From the NCBI RefSeq assembly GCF_000283155.1, contig NW_004454160.1:7889161-7953160 (forward strand): a DNA stretch of 64,000 nt. The letters run 5' to 3'. A program made the translations under genes and the position numbers. The notes beneath the pieces were generated by a model. That model made no database searches. It had not been told where the DNA came from and was given only the letters and a program-made list of their open reading frames with translations. Shown piece after piece: positions 35,859 to 43,814 of the stretch. Position 1 is the first letter of the stretch; the number at the start of each line of letters is the position of its first letter. The DNA comes from Ceratotherium simum simum (lineage: Eukaryota > Chordata > Mammalia > Perissodactyla > Rhinocerotidae).

Positions 35859-38800
35859 AATAGTGCCCCATCCTCCCATCCCTCTGGAGAACCTGGCAAC
35901 CACCATTATACTTTCTGTCTCTATGAATTTGACAACTCTATAAGTACCTCATATAAGCGGAATCATACAGTTTTTGTCTTTTTGTGACTGGCTAATTCAC
36001 TTAGCATAATGTCCTCAAGGTTCATCCATGTTGTAGCATGTGTCAGAATGTCCTTCCTTTTTAAGGCTGAATAATATTCCATTGTGTGTATATGTCACAT
36101 TTTATTTATCCGTTCATCTGCCGATGGACGCTTGAGTTGCTTCCACCTTTTAGGTATTATGAATAGTACTGCTATGAACATGGGTGTACAAGTATCTATT
36201 CCCAATTTTTTATTTATTTATTTATTTTGTGAGAAAGATTAGCCCTGAGCTAACATCTCATGCCCATCCTCCTCTTTTTGCTGAGGAAGAATGGCCCTAG
36301 GCTAACATCCGTGCCCATCTTCCTCTACTTTGTATGGGACGCCACCACAGCATGGCTTGACAAGCAGTGCATCGGTGCACACCCGGGATCCGAACCCGTG
36401 AACCCTGGGCCGCTGAAGCAGAGTGTGCAAACAAAACTGCTGAGCCACTAGGCTGGCCCCAACCCCATTAATTTTTTGCTATACAATTTTGTTTGGGGGC
36501 CAGCCCCATGGCTTAGTGGTTAAGTGCGCACACTCCACTACTGGCGGCCCGGGTTCGGATCCTGGGCGTGCACTGATGCACTGCTGGTCTGGCTATGCTG
36601 AGGCAGCGTCCCACGTACAGCAACTAGAAGGATGTGTAACTATGACGTACAGCTATCTACTGGGGCTTTGGGGAGAAAAAGCCGAAAAAAAAAAAGAAGA
36701 ATTTTGTTTGAAAAAAATTTGATTTAGTCTTTCTACTTTTTTCTCCTCATTAAATGTCTACAATTTTCAAGTATTCAAAACTCTCAGTCTTTTATGATTT
36801 CTGTCTAGTATATTATTCTTAGAAAATGCTCCTCCAAGATTATGAGAATATTTGCCTACTTTCTTAAATACCCCCTCCCCTCTTTTTTACATTTAAAACT
36901 TCTGGATGAATGACAATATTTGACATAAAATGAGAAGAAAGAAATATAACTCTATTTGTTCCCATGTAGTTAGTCAGTTTGTTCATTTGCTCTTCTATTC
37001 ATTCATCAAATATTTATTGAGCAACAACTATATGTATGTTAGGTGCTGTGGGGATAGAGCAACAAGTCAGGCGAAGTCATGTTCTCTAATGGGAGGAGGC
37101 AGACAGTAGTACTCACAAATATATGAACAAATAAGAAAAATATCAGGTAATGATAAATGCTATAGAAAGCCTCAAAACAAGGTGTTCTGACAGGGAAGGA
37201 CTGGGTAGTCAATGAAGGTAAGGGCTCATTGAAGAGATGACTTTAAGAGATCTGAGTAACAACAGAGAACTAGCTTTGTGAAAATCTAGGGGAACATAGG
37301 CCCTAAGTCAGCAGCAGGCTTATTAGCACAGGTGGGAATGGTCTGGTATGAGATCAGGGAGGGAGGTAAGGACCAGGTAAAGGTTATGGATAGGAAGCCA
37401 TTAGCAGGTTTGAAATAGGGGAGTGACCTGCTCTGGTTTATTGGTTTAAACCTCTGTGAATAGCTGAAACATAAATAGTAGGGAGCAGGAGGGGGCCAGG
37501 GAGAGCATCTAGAAGTTATTTGAATATTTACTTATACTAGCACTATTTATTGAATAATTCTTTCAGCAGTAATTTAAAATGTCACTTTTATCTTACATTA
37601 AATGTTTATATATATTTCAGGTCTGTTCCTGGACATTCTGTCCACTTTCATCCATCAGCGTTTACCTATTCCTAAGTCAGAGCCACACTGTTCTAATGAC
37701 TGTAGCTTCCATTTAAATATTTGTTGTGGTTAGTCCCACTCTTCCCCCTGCACCACTAAAAATTTCCTCGTTGACTCCCATGTATTTGTTCGCTAAGTAT
37801 GTTTTAGTGTCACTTTACTTCATCTCCAAATGAAATCCACTGATATGTTCATTGCAATCACATTAAATTAGTACATTCATTTGGGGAGTATTGACATCTT
37901 GACAGTGTTGTGTTTTATTGTCCAAAAACTGTGTGCGTGTGTGTGTGTGTGTGTCGTTTTTAATTCTCCAACCCTTCAGGAAAGTTACACAATTGTAGGT
38001 ATATAAATTGCACATTTTTTGGTTTTGGGTACTATTGTAAGAGGAATAATTTTGTATTGCATTTTCTATTGTAAAACTTTTCTATTTGATAACTGTCTAC
38101 TTGATCACCTTCTCTGGTTTTAATCCTTCAGGTAATTTTGTTAGATTTGACTAATAGACAGTTATTTACCTTCAAATGATATAAACAAAAATAATAAAAA
38201 TAACTAACATTTATTGAGTGCTTACTACATGCCAGGCACTGTTCTAAGTGCCTTATGCACAACAGTACCATGTGCCTGTTTTACATATTAGGTAACAGTC
38301 ACAGGAGGGTCAACTTGTCTGACATTACACAGCCAGTAAGTGGTGATGCTAAGATTTGAACCTATGTAGTCTGGTTTTAGAGTCCACACGTTAAACCACT
38401 ACCCAATATGCCCTCTGATTATGAGGATTTTTGTCTCCTTTCCATTATTTTTACCTCTTATTTTTATTTCTTTGGTTGAGTAATTCCAAATCTATTTCTG
38501 ACATTTATTACAGTATGTGATTATTTTCTCTCTCCTCCCCAGGTCTTGGGCTTGCCTTCAACTTGAATCCAGCTCTGACCATGATTGGCAAATATTTCTA
38601 CAAGAGGCGACCATTAGCAAATGGACTTGCCATGGCAGGCAGCCCTGTGTTCCTCTCTACCCTGGCCCCCCTCAATCAGGCTTTCTTTGGTATCTTTGGC
38701 TGGAGAGGAAGCTTCCTAATTCTTGGAGGCTTCCTACTAAACTGCTGTGTGGCTGGAGCCCTGATGCGACCAATAGGGCCCAAGCCAACAAATGCAAAGA

Positions 38801-41800
38801 AAGACAGGTCTAAAGAGTCCCTTCAGGAAGCTGGAAAATCTGATGCAAAAAAAGGGGCAGGTGATGCAAATACGGATCTTATTGGAGGAAACGCCAAAGA
38901 GGAGAAACAATCAGTCTTCCAAACAATTAATAAATTCCTGGACTTATCCTTGTTCACGCACAGAGGCTTCTTGCTATACCTCTCTGGAAATGTGCTCATG
39001 TTTTTTGGACTGTTTACGCCTTTAGTCTTTCTTAGTAATTATGGCAAGAGTCAGCATTACTCTAGTGAGAAGGCGGCCTTCCTTCTTTCCATTCTGGCTT
39101 TTGTTGACATGGTAGCCAGACCTTCTATGGGACTTGTAGCCAACACAAGGTGGATAAGACCTCGAGTTCAGTATTTCTTTGCTGCTTCTATCGTTGCAAA
39201 TGGAGTGTGTCATCTGGTAGCACCTTTATCCTCCAGCTATATTGGGTTCTGTGTCTATGCGGGATTCTTTGGATTTGCATTTGGGTGGCTCAGCTCCGTA
39301 TTGTTTGAAACGCTGATGGACCTTGTTGGGCCCCAGAGGTTCTCCAGCGCTGTGGGATTGGTGACCATTGTGGAATGCTGTCCTGTCCTCCTGGGGCCAC
39401 CGCTTTTAGGTATAGTATGTCTTCCTACTTCTGAGGTTCTGTTAACATAAAACATGCATAGAAGATTGGGAAGGTGATAGAAAGCAGAGATCAGTGAGCT
39501 CCTTGATGGCGGAGAGCAAGTCTTTCTCATTTCTATGCCCTCAGTGCTGGCACAATGCTTGGCACAGCATAATTGTTCAAATACTTATAGGATTAAAGTG
39601 AAGCTGAAAGGAGAATCAAAAACTGTTATAAACTTAACTATTTATTAAAATAATTTTTTCTGATCATAAAACTAACATGTTTATTATAGAAAAATGTATA
39701 ATATACACTCTACCTTTAAAATACTGTTGGTAATTTCATTTTAATTATGGAATTTATCTCAGTAGTAATATATAAAATAATGACAGTAGCTAACAGGTGA
39801 GGGCTCGGGTGTACCAGGGACTGTCCTAATCATTTTACGTATCCTGTCATATCTCACACATCTCTATGAGGTAAGACTGTTATTGTCTCCACTTTATAAA
39901 TGAAAAAATAGAGGCTTCTAAAAGTGAAATAGGGCCGGCCCCGTGGCTTAGCAGTTAAGTGCGCACGCTCCGCTGCTGGCGGCTGGGGGTCGGATCCCGG
40001 GCGCGCACCGGCGCACCGCTTCTCTGGCCATGCTGAGGCCGCGTCCCACATACAGCAACTAGAAGGATGTGCANNNNNNNNNNNNNNNNNNNNNNNNNNN
40101 NNNNNNNNNNNNNNNNNNNNNNNNNNNNNNNNNNNNNNNNNNNNNNNNNNNNNNNNNNNNNNNNNNNNNNNNNNNNNNNNNNNNNNNNNNNNNNNNNNNN
40201 NNNNNNNNNNNNNNNNNNNNNNNNNNNNNNNNNNNNNNNNNNNNNNTTGGACTTCGCCTGGATATGACTCCTGCTTTTGAGATTATGCATTATAAGGGAA
40301 GGAAGGATACATAAAAGAAGATCCACTACTGACTTTTCCCAACTTCCCCACCCTCTCTCCTCCCTATACCCGATGAGATTCCAAGTCCTGTCAGTTTTCA
40401 CCTCCTAAATCTCTTCCTAATCTGCCCATTCTCTCCATCACACCGCCCCCCTTCTCCACAGCTCCTGTCTCCTACCTGGGCTGCTCCTAACAGTAGCCTT
40501 CTAACTGGTTTACCCATATCCGCTCTAGCTGTTCTTCAGTCTCTAAGGGCTCTCCAGTTCAGAACTCTTAGAATGTTCTTAGAACTCTCCAGTTGCTTCC
40601 ATTGTTCACAGGGTGAAGATCAAATTCCCTAATGTGGCCTACAAGGCCCTGCAGGGCCTGGCCCACCTCTCTCTCCTGCCTCATTTCCTACCACTCCCCT
40701 TTTGCTCTCTCTGCTCCACACCCCTCACACCCTGTGCTTCCTCCTACCACCTGCCTTTGCACTTGCCCTTCTCTGCCTGGATTCTTTTCCCATCCCCTTT
40801 CTCCTAGATGACTCCTATCCTCCTGTAAGTCTCAGCCTAGTTTACACTTTAAGAGAAGCCTTCCTGACCCTGCGTACTGGTCCCAACCCCCTATTTTCTG
40901 TTTTCAAACCCTCCTTGTAGCCTTTGTCACAGTTTGTGTAAGAATTTGATTAACATTTTTCTTCTCCACTGAACTGTGAATGTTATCTCCTTTGCTCACC
41001 CTTATCCTCAGGGGCCTAGCAGAGCCAGTGATGGTGTTTGTAGGGCTCAATAAATATAGCTGAGTGAACCATGCCCTGAGTTAGAAAACCATATGGAATC
41101 GTATTTGAATTGGTTATATTAAGTCCTTCATAGATGTGGGGTAGGGTCTTCCAGACTTTATTCCTTGAGATACCAATTTTAAGAGATGCTAATAAATTTT
41201 ACTATAGCAAGGATTTCATGGCCAAAAAAATGTTGGAAACATTAAGTTAAATAGGTTTCTTTACTATAGGACCTCACAAAGCCTTTAATATGCTAATATG
41301 CATTGTGAATCTTTTATAGAAAAGAATAAGATACACCATTTCCTAAATTTATTTGACTTTGGAAACATTAGGGAGGAATCCTTGTAGCACAATGGTTATG
41401 GATGGGTACAAGCTTCAGAGTCAGACTTTCTGGGTTTAAAGCTAACCTATTTCACTTACTAGCTTTAATGTATCTCTGCTTCAGCTTTTTTCATCTGTAC
41501 AGTTAGGATGATAATAGATAGAATCTCCTGTTTTGAGGATCAAGTGCTTAGAATGGTGGTTGATGTTAGTTAATTTTTTAGCATAGCACGAGTGTTCACA
41601 GGAACATTCTTTGGGAAATGCTGATGTGAGAGAAGGAGTATTGGTCTGGGAACCTGGATAGCTCTGTTGCCTTAGGCAAGACTCCTAAACCTCTTTTGAG
41701 CAACAAATTTTTCCATTGTGTATTGAGAGAATCGATTCTGGGTGAGCTCTAGGTCTTTCACAATTCAAATTTGCCAAAATTCAATTACTTTCAAGTTGCT

Positions 41801-42297
41801 AAAAATAACAGAATATGCAAGGCCATCCAAAATCACTGTGACATCATAAACAAAAGATCAGATCATTTTTAGAAATTCTTTTTTAGACTAATTTGTCATT
41901 TGTGGGCTCTTTGAGGATTGGGTTGACGTTTTCTTTCTGAGTGGATCCTTAAGCTTTATTTGGGAAAGGATATACTTGTTTACTTATACCCACATAACTT
42001 TTTTTTTGGAACTCTTTAGGTCGTCTCAACGACATATATGGAGACTACAAATACACATACTGGGCATGTGGCGTAATCCTAATCATCGCAGGCATCTATC
42101 TCTTCATTGGCATGGGCATCAATTATCGACTTCTGGCAAAAGAACAGAAAGCAGAGAAGAAGCAGAAAAAGGAAAGTAAAGAGGAGGAGACCAGTATAGA
42201 TGTTGTTGAGAAACCAAAAGAAGTTACCAATGCAGCAGAATCTCCAGAGCAGAAAGGCACAGAAGGAAGCCCCAAAGAGGAGGAGAGTCCAGTCTGA
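29289..42297 (+). CDS. SLC16A1: Monocarboxylate transporter 1 (MCT1), spliced CDS of four exons
   Basis: Join 29289-29505, 34008-34151, 38543-39409, 42020-42297. The join totals 1506 bases and gives 501 residues plus TGA, with no frameshift or internal stop. MCT1 is a 12-helix plasma-membrane symporter that moves lactate, pyruvate and ketone bodies with one proton, and needs the chaperone basigin (CD147) to reach the surface. The sequence shows the family signature DGGWGW at residues 15-20 just before helix 1, the second signature beginning [17 protein letters not shown] at 138, Lys38, and the helix-8 pair Asp309 and Arg313 needed for proton and substrate coupling. A long charged loop (about 195-250) separates the two six-helix halves. 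The charged C-terminal tail ends EEESPV. The human protein has 500 residues. The extra residue lies in the Lys-rich tail around 450-460. All junctions are GT-AG. The start ATG follows ACTTAAA, so position -3 is A. Confidence 0.98.
29890..30092 (+). repeat. Older ERE-type SINE
   Basis: Plus-strand copy starting GGGCTGGCCCCGTGGCCTAG. It has an older middle (CCTACACCACTTGTCAGCAG) and a short tail of CTTCCTCAGC plus AAAAAAAAATAATAATAAA. Confidence 0.88.
30509..30723 (+). repeat. ERE SINE, type A
   Basis: Plus-strand copy, GGGCCGGCCCGGTGGCTTAG to an A-rich tail, with a perfect 13-base duplication ATAATCCTGTTGA at 30496-30508 and 30724-30736. Confidence 0.95.
33300..33536 (-). repeat. ERE SINE, type B
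   Basis: Minus-strand copy from GTGTGTGAAGAAGATCAGCC to GCCACCAGGCCAGCCCC. It sits in a (TTC)n/T-rich stretch, and CTTCTTTTTT is found at both sides. Confidence 0.9.
34008..34151 (+). CDS. SLC16A1: SLC16A1 coding exon 3 (residues 73-121)
   Basis: 144 bases, a multiple of three, with phase 1 at both ends. Encodes the rest of helix 2, the Lys-Tyr-Gly-Ser loop and helix 3 to the Gly-Val-Ile-Gly-Gly turn. Acceptor CTCTTAG|GTCC and donor TTGGAG|GTGAGT split Gly73 and Gly121. Confidence 0.97.
34640..35260 (-). repeat. Old L1 3' fragment, antisense
   Basis: Typical complement phrases of old L1 3' ends: CTTCACTTAACAATATATCA, TGAACATCTTTACATGTCAT, GAATACTTTCTTAGGATAAA, and TTTAATTTGCATCTCTTTGA at its right end. 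Highly diverged. Confidence 0.6.
35420..36210 (-). repeat. L1 3' fragment, antisense, split by an ERE
   Basis: Antisense L1: TGTGGTAAAATACACATAAC, GTGCAACCATTACCACCATC, then after the nested ERE AACCTGGCAACCACCATTAT, TCAAGGTTCATCCATGTTGT and CTGAATAATATTCCATTGTG. The ERE at 35616 splits it with a clear duplication. Confidence 0.85.
35616..35854 (+). repeat. ERE SINE, young type A variant, nested in L1
   Basis: Plus-strand copy with a long homopolymer A tail (about 30 bases) and a perfect 17-base duplication AAACAATAGTGCCCCAT at 35599-35615 and 35855-35871. It shares ATCGAGGCACCACTTCTC and GAGGCCGAGTCCCACATAC with the copy at 22457. The tail and perfect duplication mark it as recent. Confidence 0.96.
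36211..36460 (-). repeat. ERE SINE, type B
   Basis: Minus-strand copy from TATTTATTTTGTGAGAAAGA to ACTAGGCTGGCCCC, inserted at the right part of the L1 fragment. Confidence 0.9.
36496..36699 (+). repeat. ERE SINE, type A
   Basis: Plus-strand copy starting GGGGCCAGCCCCATGGCTTA with tail GGGGAGAAAAAGCCGAAAAA. The 11-base duplication AATTTTGTTTG lies at 36485-36495 and 36700-36710. It forms an inverted pair with the type B copy 35 bases away. Confidence 0.94.
37015..37475. repeat. Ancient interspersed repeat, same unresolved family as 7245-8050
   Basis: Phrases TAGGTGCTGTGGGGATAGAG, GGTAATGATAAATGCTATAG, GGAAGCCATTAGCAGGTTTG and AGGGGAGTGACCTGCTCTGG match the recurrent element noted at 7.2 kb. 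The family name is uncertain. Confidence 0.5.
37931..37954. repeat. (TG)n microsatellite
   Basis: GTGTGCGTGTGTGTGTGTGT followed by GTGT. A short dinucleotide tract in intron 3. Confidence 0.85.
38193..38412 (-). repeat. MIR SINE, antisense
   Basis: Antisense MIR: CATTTATTGAGTGCTTACTA, ATGCCAGGCACTGTTCTAAG, ACACAGCCAGTAAGTGGTGA, GATTTGAACCTATGTAGTCT and GTTAAACCACTAC. Confidence 0.88.
38543..39409 (+). CDS. SLC16A1: SLC16A1 coding exon 4 (residues 121-410)
   Basis: 867 bases, a multiple of three, phase 1 at both ends. This is the main body of the protein: helices 4-6, the long cytosolic loop and helices 7-11. It carries the second MCT signature beginning at residue 138, Asp309 and Arg313 in [10 protein letters not shown], and the GFFGFAFGW segment around 362. 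Acceptor CCCCAG|GTCT; donor CTTTTAG|GTATAG, with a non-consensus +5/+6. Gly410 is split. Reading on past the donor reaches an in-frame stop at 39448-39450, which would truncate the protein after residue 410 if intron 4 were retained. Confidence 0.98.
39780..39930 (-). repeat. MIR SINE, antisense, target of an ERE
   Basis: Antisense MIR: TACCAGGGACTGTCCTAATC, TTTACGTATCCTGTCATATC, ATGAGGTAAGACTGTTATTG, ACTTTATAAATGAAAAAATA. An ERE follows immediately. Confidence 0.8.
39932..40073 (+). repeat. ERE SINE, type A, 3' end lost in a gap
   Basis: Plus-strand copy from GGGCCGGCCCCGTGGCTTAG through CTAGAAGGATGTGCA, then undetermined bases. About 70 bases of SINE plus tail should lie in the gap. Confidence 0.93.
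40074..40246. other. Assembly gap, 173 N
   Basis: 173 undetermined bases inside intron 4, beginning inside an ERE. No exon is affected, since exons 4 and 5 are complete on either side. Frames across it are meaningless. Confidence 0.99.
40390..41065 (-). repeat. L2-type LINE relic, antisense
   Basis: Reads like the complement of an L2-type 3' region: CAGTAGCCTTCTAACTGGTT, AGGGTGAAGATCAAATTCCC, CCTACAAGGCCCTGCAGGGC, GCCTTTGCACTTGCCCTTCT and AGAGAAGCCTTCCTGACCCT, ending with GGGCTCAATAAATATAGCTG. Open frames across it are low-complexity Leu/Pro/Ser readings. Confidence 0.6.
41388..41570 (+). repeat. MIR SINE
   Basis: Sense MIR: TAGCACAATGGTTATGGATG, TCAGAGTCAGACTTTCTGGG, ATCTGTACAGTTAGGATGAT and TGAGGATCAAGTGCTTAGAA. 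Confidence 0.8.
42020..42297 (+). CDS. SLC16A1: SLC16A1 coding exon 5 (residues 410-501 and stop)
   Basis: Encodes the end of helix 11, the Asp-Tyr-Lys-Tyr-Thr-Tyr loop, helix 12 (about 423-445) and a cytosolic tail rich in Lys and Glu ending EEESPV. The acceptor is a T-rich tract and CTCTTTAG. The tail reads [13 protein letters not shown] around 452-464, one residue longer than the human tail as I recall it. This accounts for 501 rather than 500 residues. Confidence 0.97.
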
Positions 42298-42377
42298 ACC
42301 CGTGGGGCTGAAGGGTAAATGGAGCAGCCTGTGACCCAAGATATCTGAAGATATTCTGCTGGCCTGTAATCTACCAG

Positions 42378-42384
42378 TGGTGCT
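42378..42384 (+). promoter_or_regulatory. SLC16A1: miR-29 seed match (7mer-m8) in 3' UTR
   Basis: TGGTGCT is the complement of the miR-29 seed; the next base is C, so it is a 7mer-m8 rather than an 8mer. miR-29 is reported to repress MCT1 in pancreatic beta cells, where the gene must stay off. The site lies 81 bases after the stop codon. Confidence 0.6.
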
Positions 42385-42584
42385 CAATGCAAATAGTGGA
42401 CATTGTGTGGAAATCATACCAGGTGTTCATTGATGGAATTTTTGTTTCACTCCTTACCAGTTGCCTGAATTAAAAATGCCATATCTTTTGGGGAGGAAGT
42501 GGTTGGCAAAGAATGAGGGAGGAACGTCTTTTTTTTTCTTTTTTTTAATCTTAGCTTTTAACAGTGTCAGAAAGATTATAATAT

Positions 42585-42592
42585 GTGCCTTA
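42585..42592 (+). promoter_or_regulatory. SLC16A1: miR-124 8mer seed match in 3' UTR
   Basis: GTGCCTTA is a full 8mer complement to the miR-124 seed. SLC16A1 is a reported miR-124 target in the nervous system. It lies 288 bases after the stop in an AT-rich context, which favours accessibility. Confidence 0.65.
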
Positions 42593-43808
42593 AGTTTTAG
42601 TCTTTAGAACTCTTTAGGGAGCCTTAACTTTTTAAAGCATTCTGCTGAATTCATCTATTTTAAGTGTCATGTTAAAAGAGAAAATAACTAACTTGTTTGA
42701 AGCAAATCTAAAATTTAAAATTATTCTTGCTTCATTGTAATTTGTAATATATTGTCAGACATAGTTACTGGAAGATTTATGAATAGAAATATTGGTTGGA
42801 AGTTGGGGCTTTTATAAAATTCTGACTAAAATATTTTCCTAGCATCAGTAGTTAGTTGCCTGGCATATGTGCCTGCTAGCTATATATTTAGGAACGTAAA
42901 GCATAAAACTTTGGAAACTTCTTGGCTGTTCTAGACACATTGTACTCATCAGCACCCCTCTAGTATTGTTTCTTGGAATGCTTATTAGAAGCCAAGTGCT
43001 TGAGAGTTAATTTCATTAAATTATATTTTTGTTCTCCTTTTCAGAGACCTATTTTGAGTGGTTATAGATCATTGCCCTTTTGAGATCACTTAGTATTATT
43101 TTTTTCGCTGTAAAAGTATTAAAATATACAGAACTATATATTTATGCTTCCTTGGTAAATACAACATATCTAATTAAATGTAGACAGATATTTCAAACAG
43201 CAGCTGGATTCAGTTTAGGTTTTTCCAAAACCTCAGTTAAGCTGTGAGACTTGGAATCTTTCTGTTTTCCCTGGAATTTTCCCCCTTTGATCCGTAGTAG
43301 TTCCATTTATATCTGCATCTAGCTTAGAGCTGTGTGTGAGATACTCAGTCTTTGTATGTTTAAGGTTTTTTTTTTTTCCCCCAATGTTTGCTAATTAAAG
43401 AGAGCCAGAGAGATTTGGCCCCAGGCAAACCAATGAGGATAAGATTGGGAGGGAAGTTGCTAAGTGTACTTACTTTTAATAAATAACTCTTTTTCTTTTT
43501 TCTGAGAAGGCCTTAAAAAAAATTATGTTTTGCTTAGAATTATTGGACACATTCTTACTCTCCACACAAATCTAAAGAGTTGTGACCCTTTTCACTTACC
43601 TGAAAAGTAGAGAAATGGGTTTATTTTAAGGATAGGAGGGAGGATGGACCAGAGTGAAACGGTATTTCTTAACCTAATATCTTTTAAATTGAGGCAGGAA
43701 GATAATGATAGACATTCAATGAATTATATTCAGTGCATTTTAAAGTAGCATTGTAATTGACAGCGAAAGTGTAGATACAAAACCTTGTATAAGGGGCTGG
43801 CTTTTCCA

Positions 43809-43814
43809 AATAAA
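43809..43814 (+). terminator. SLC16A1: Probable poly(A) signal of SLC16A1
   Basis: AATAAA in TCCAAATAAACTTTTTTT. It is followed within 40-60 bases by TGTTTCTTC and GTGTATTTTC, a U/GU-rich downstream element. It gives an mRNA length close to the reported MCT1 message of about 3.3 kb. Confidence 0.65.

Larger units (their letters stand above)
34152..38542 (+). other. SLC16A1: SLC16A1 intron 3
   Basis: 4.4 kb, GTGAGT to CTCCCCAG, phase 1. It holds L1 fragments around 34.6-36.2 kb, three EREs, an unresolved ancient repeat (37.0-37.5 kb), a (TG)n tract and a MIR. 34152-34630 shows nothing recognisable. Confidence 0.93.
39410..42019 (+). other. SLC16A1: SLC16A1 intron 4
   Basis: 2.6 kb, GTATAG to CTCTTTAG, phase 1. 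Contains MIR relics, an ERE cut by a gap, and an L2-like segment. 39460-39770 and 41580-42000 hold nothing I recognise. Confidence 0.92.

Noticed and set aside
39955..40401. A frame crossing the second gap
   Set aside because: Also made of N and ERE sequence, so not coding.
40613..40920. Leu/Pro/Ser-rich frames of 64-72 residues in intron 4
   Set aside because: They lie in an antisense L2-like relic and have no homology I recognise.
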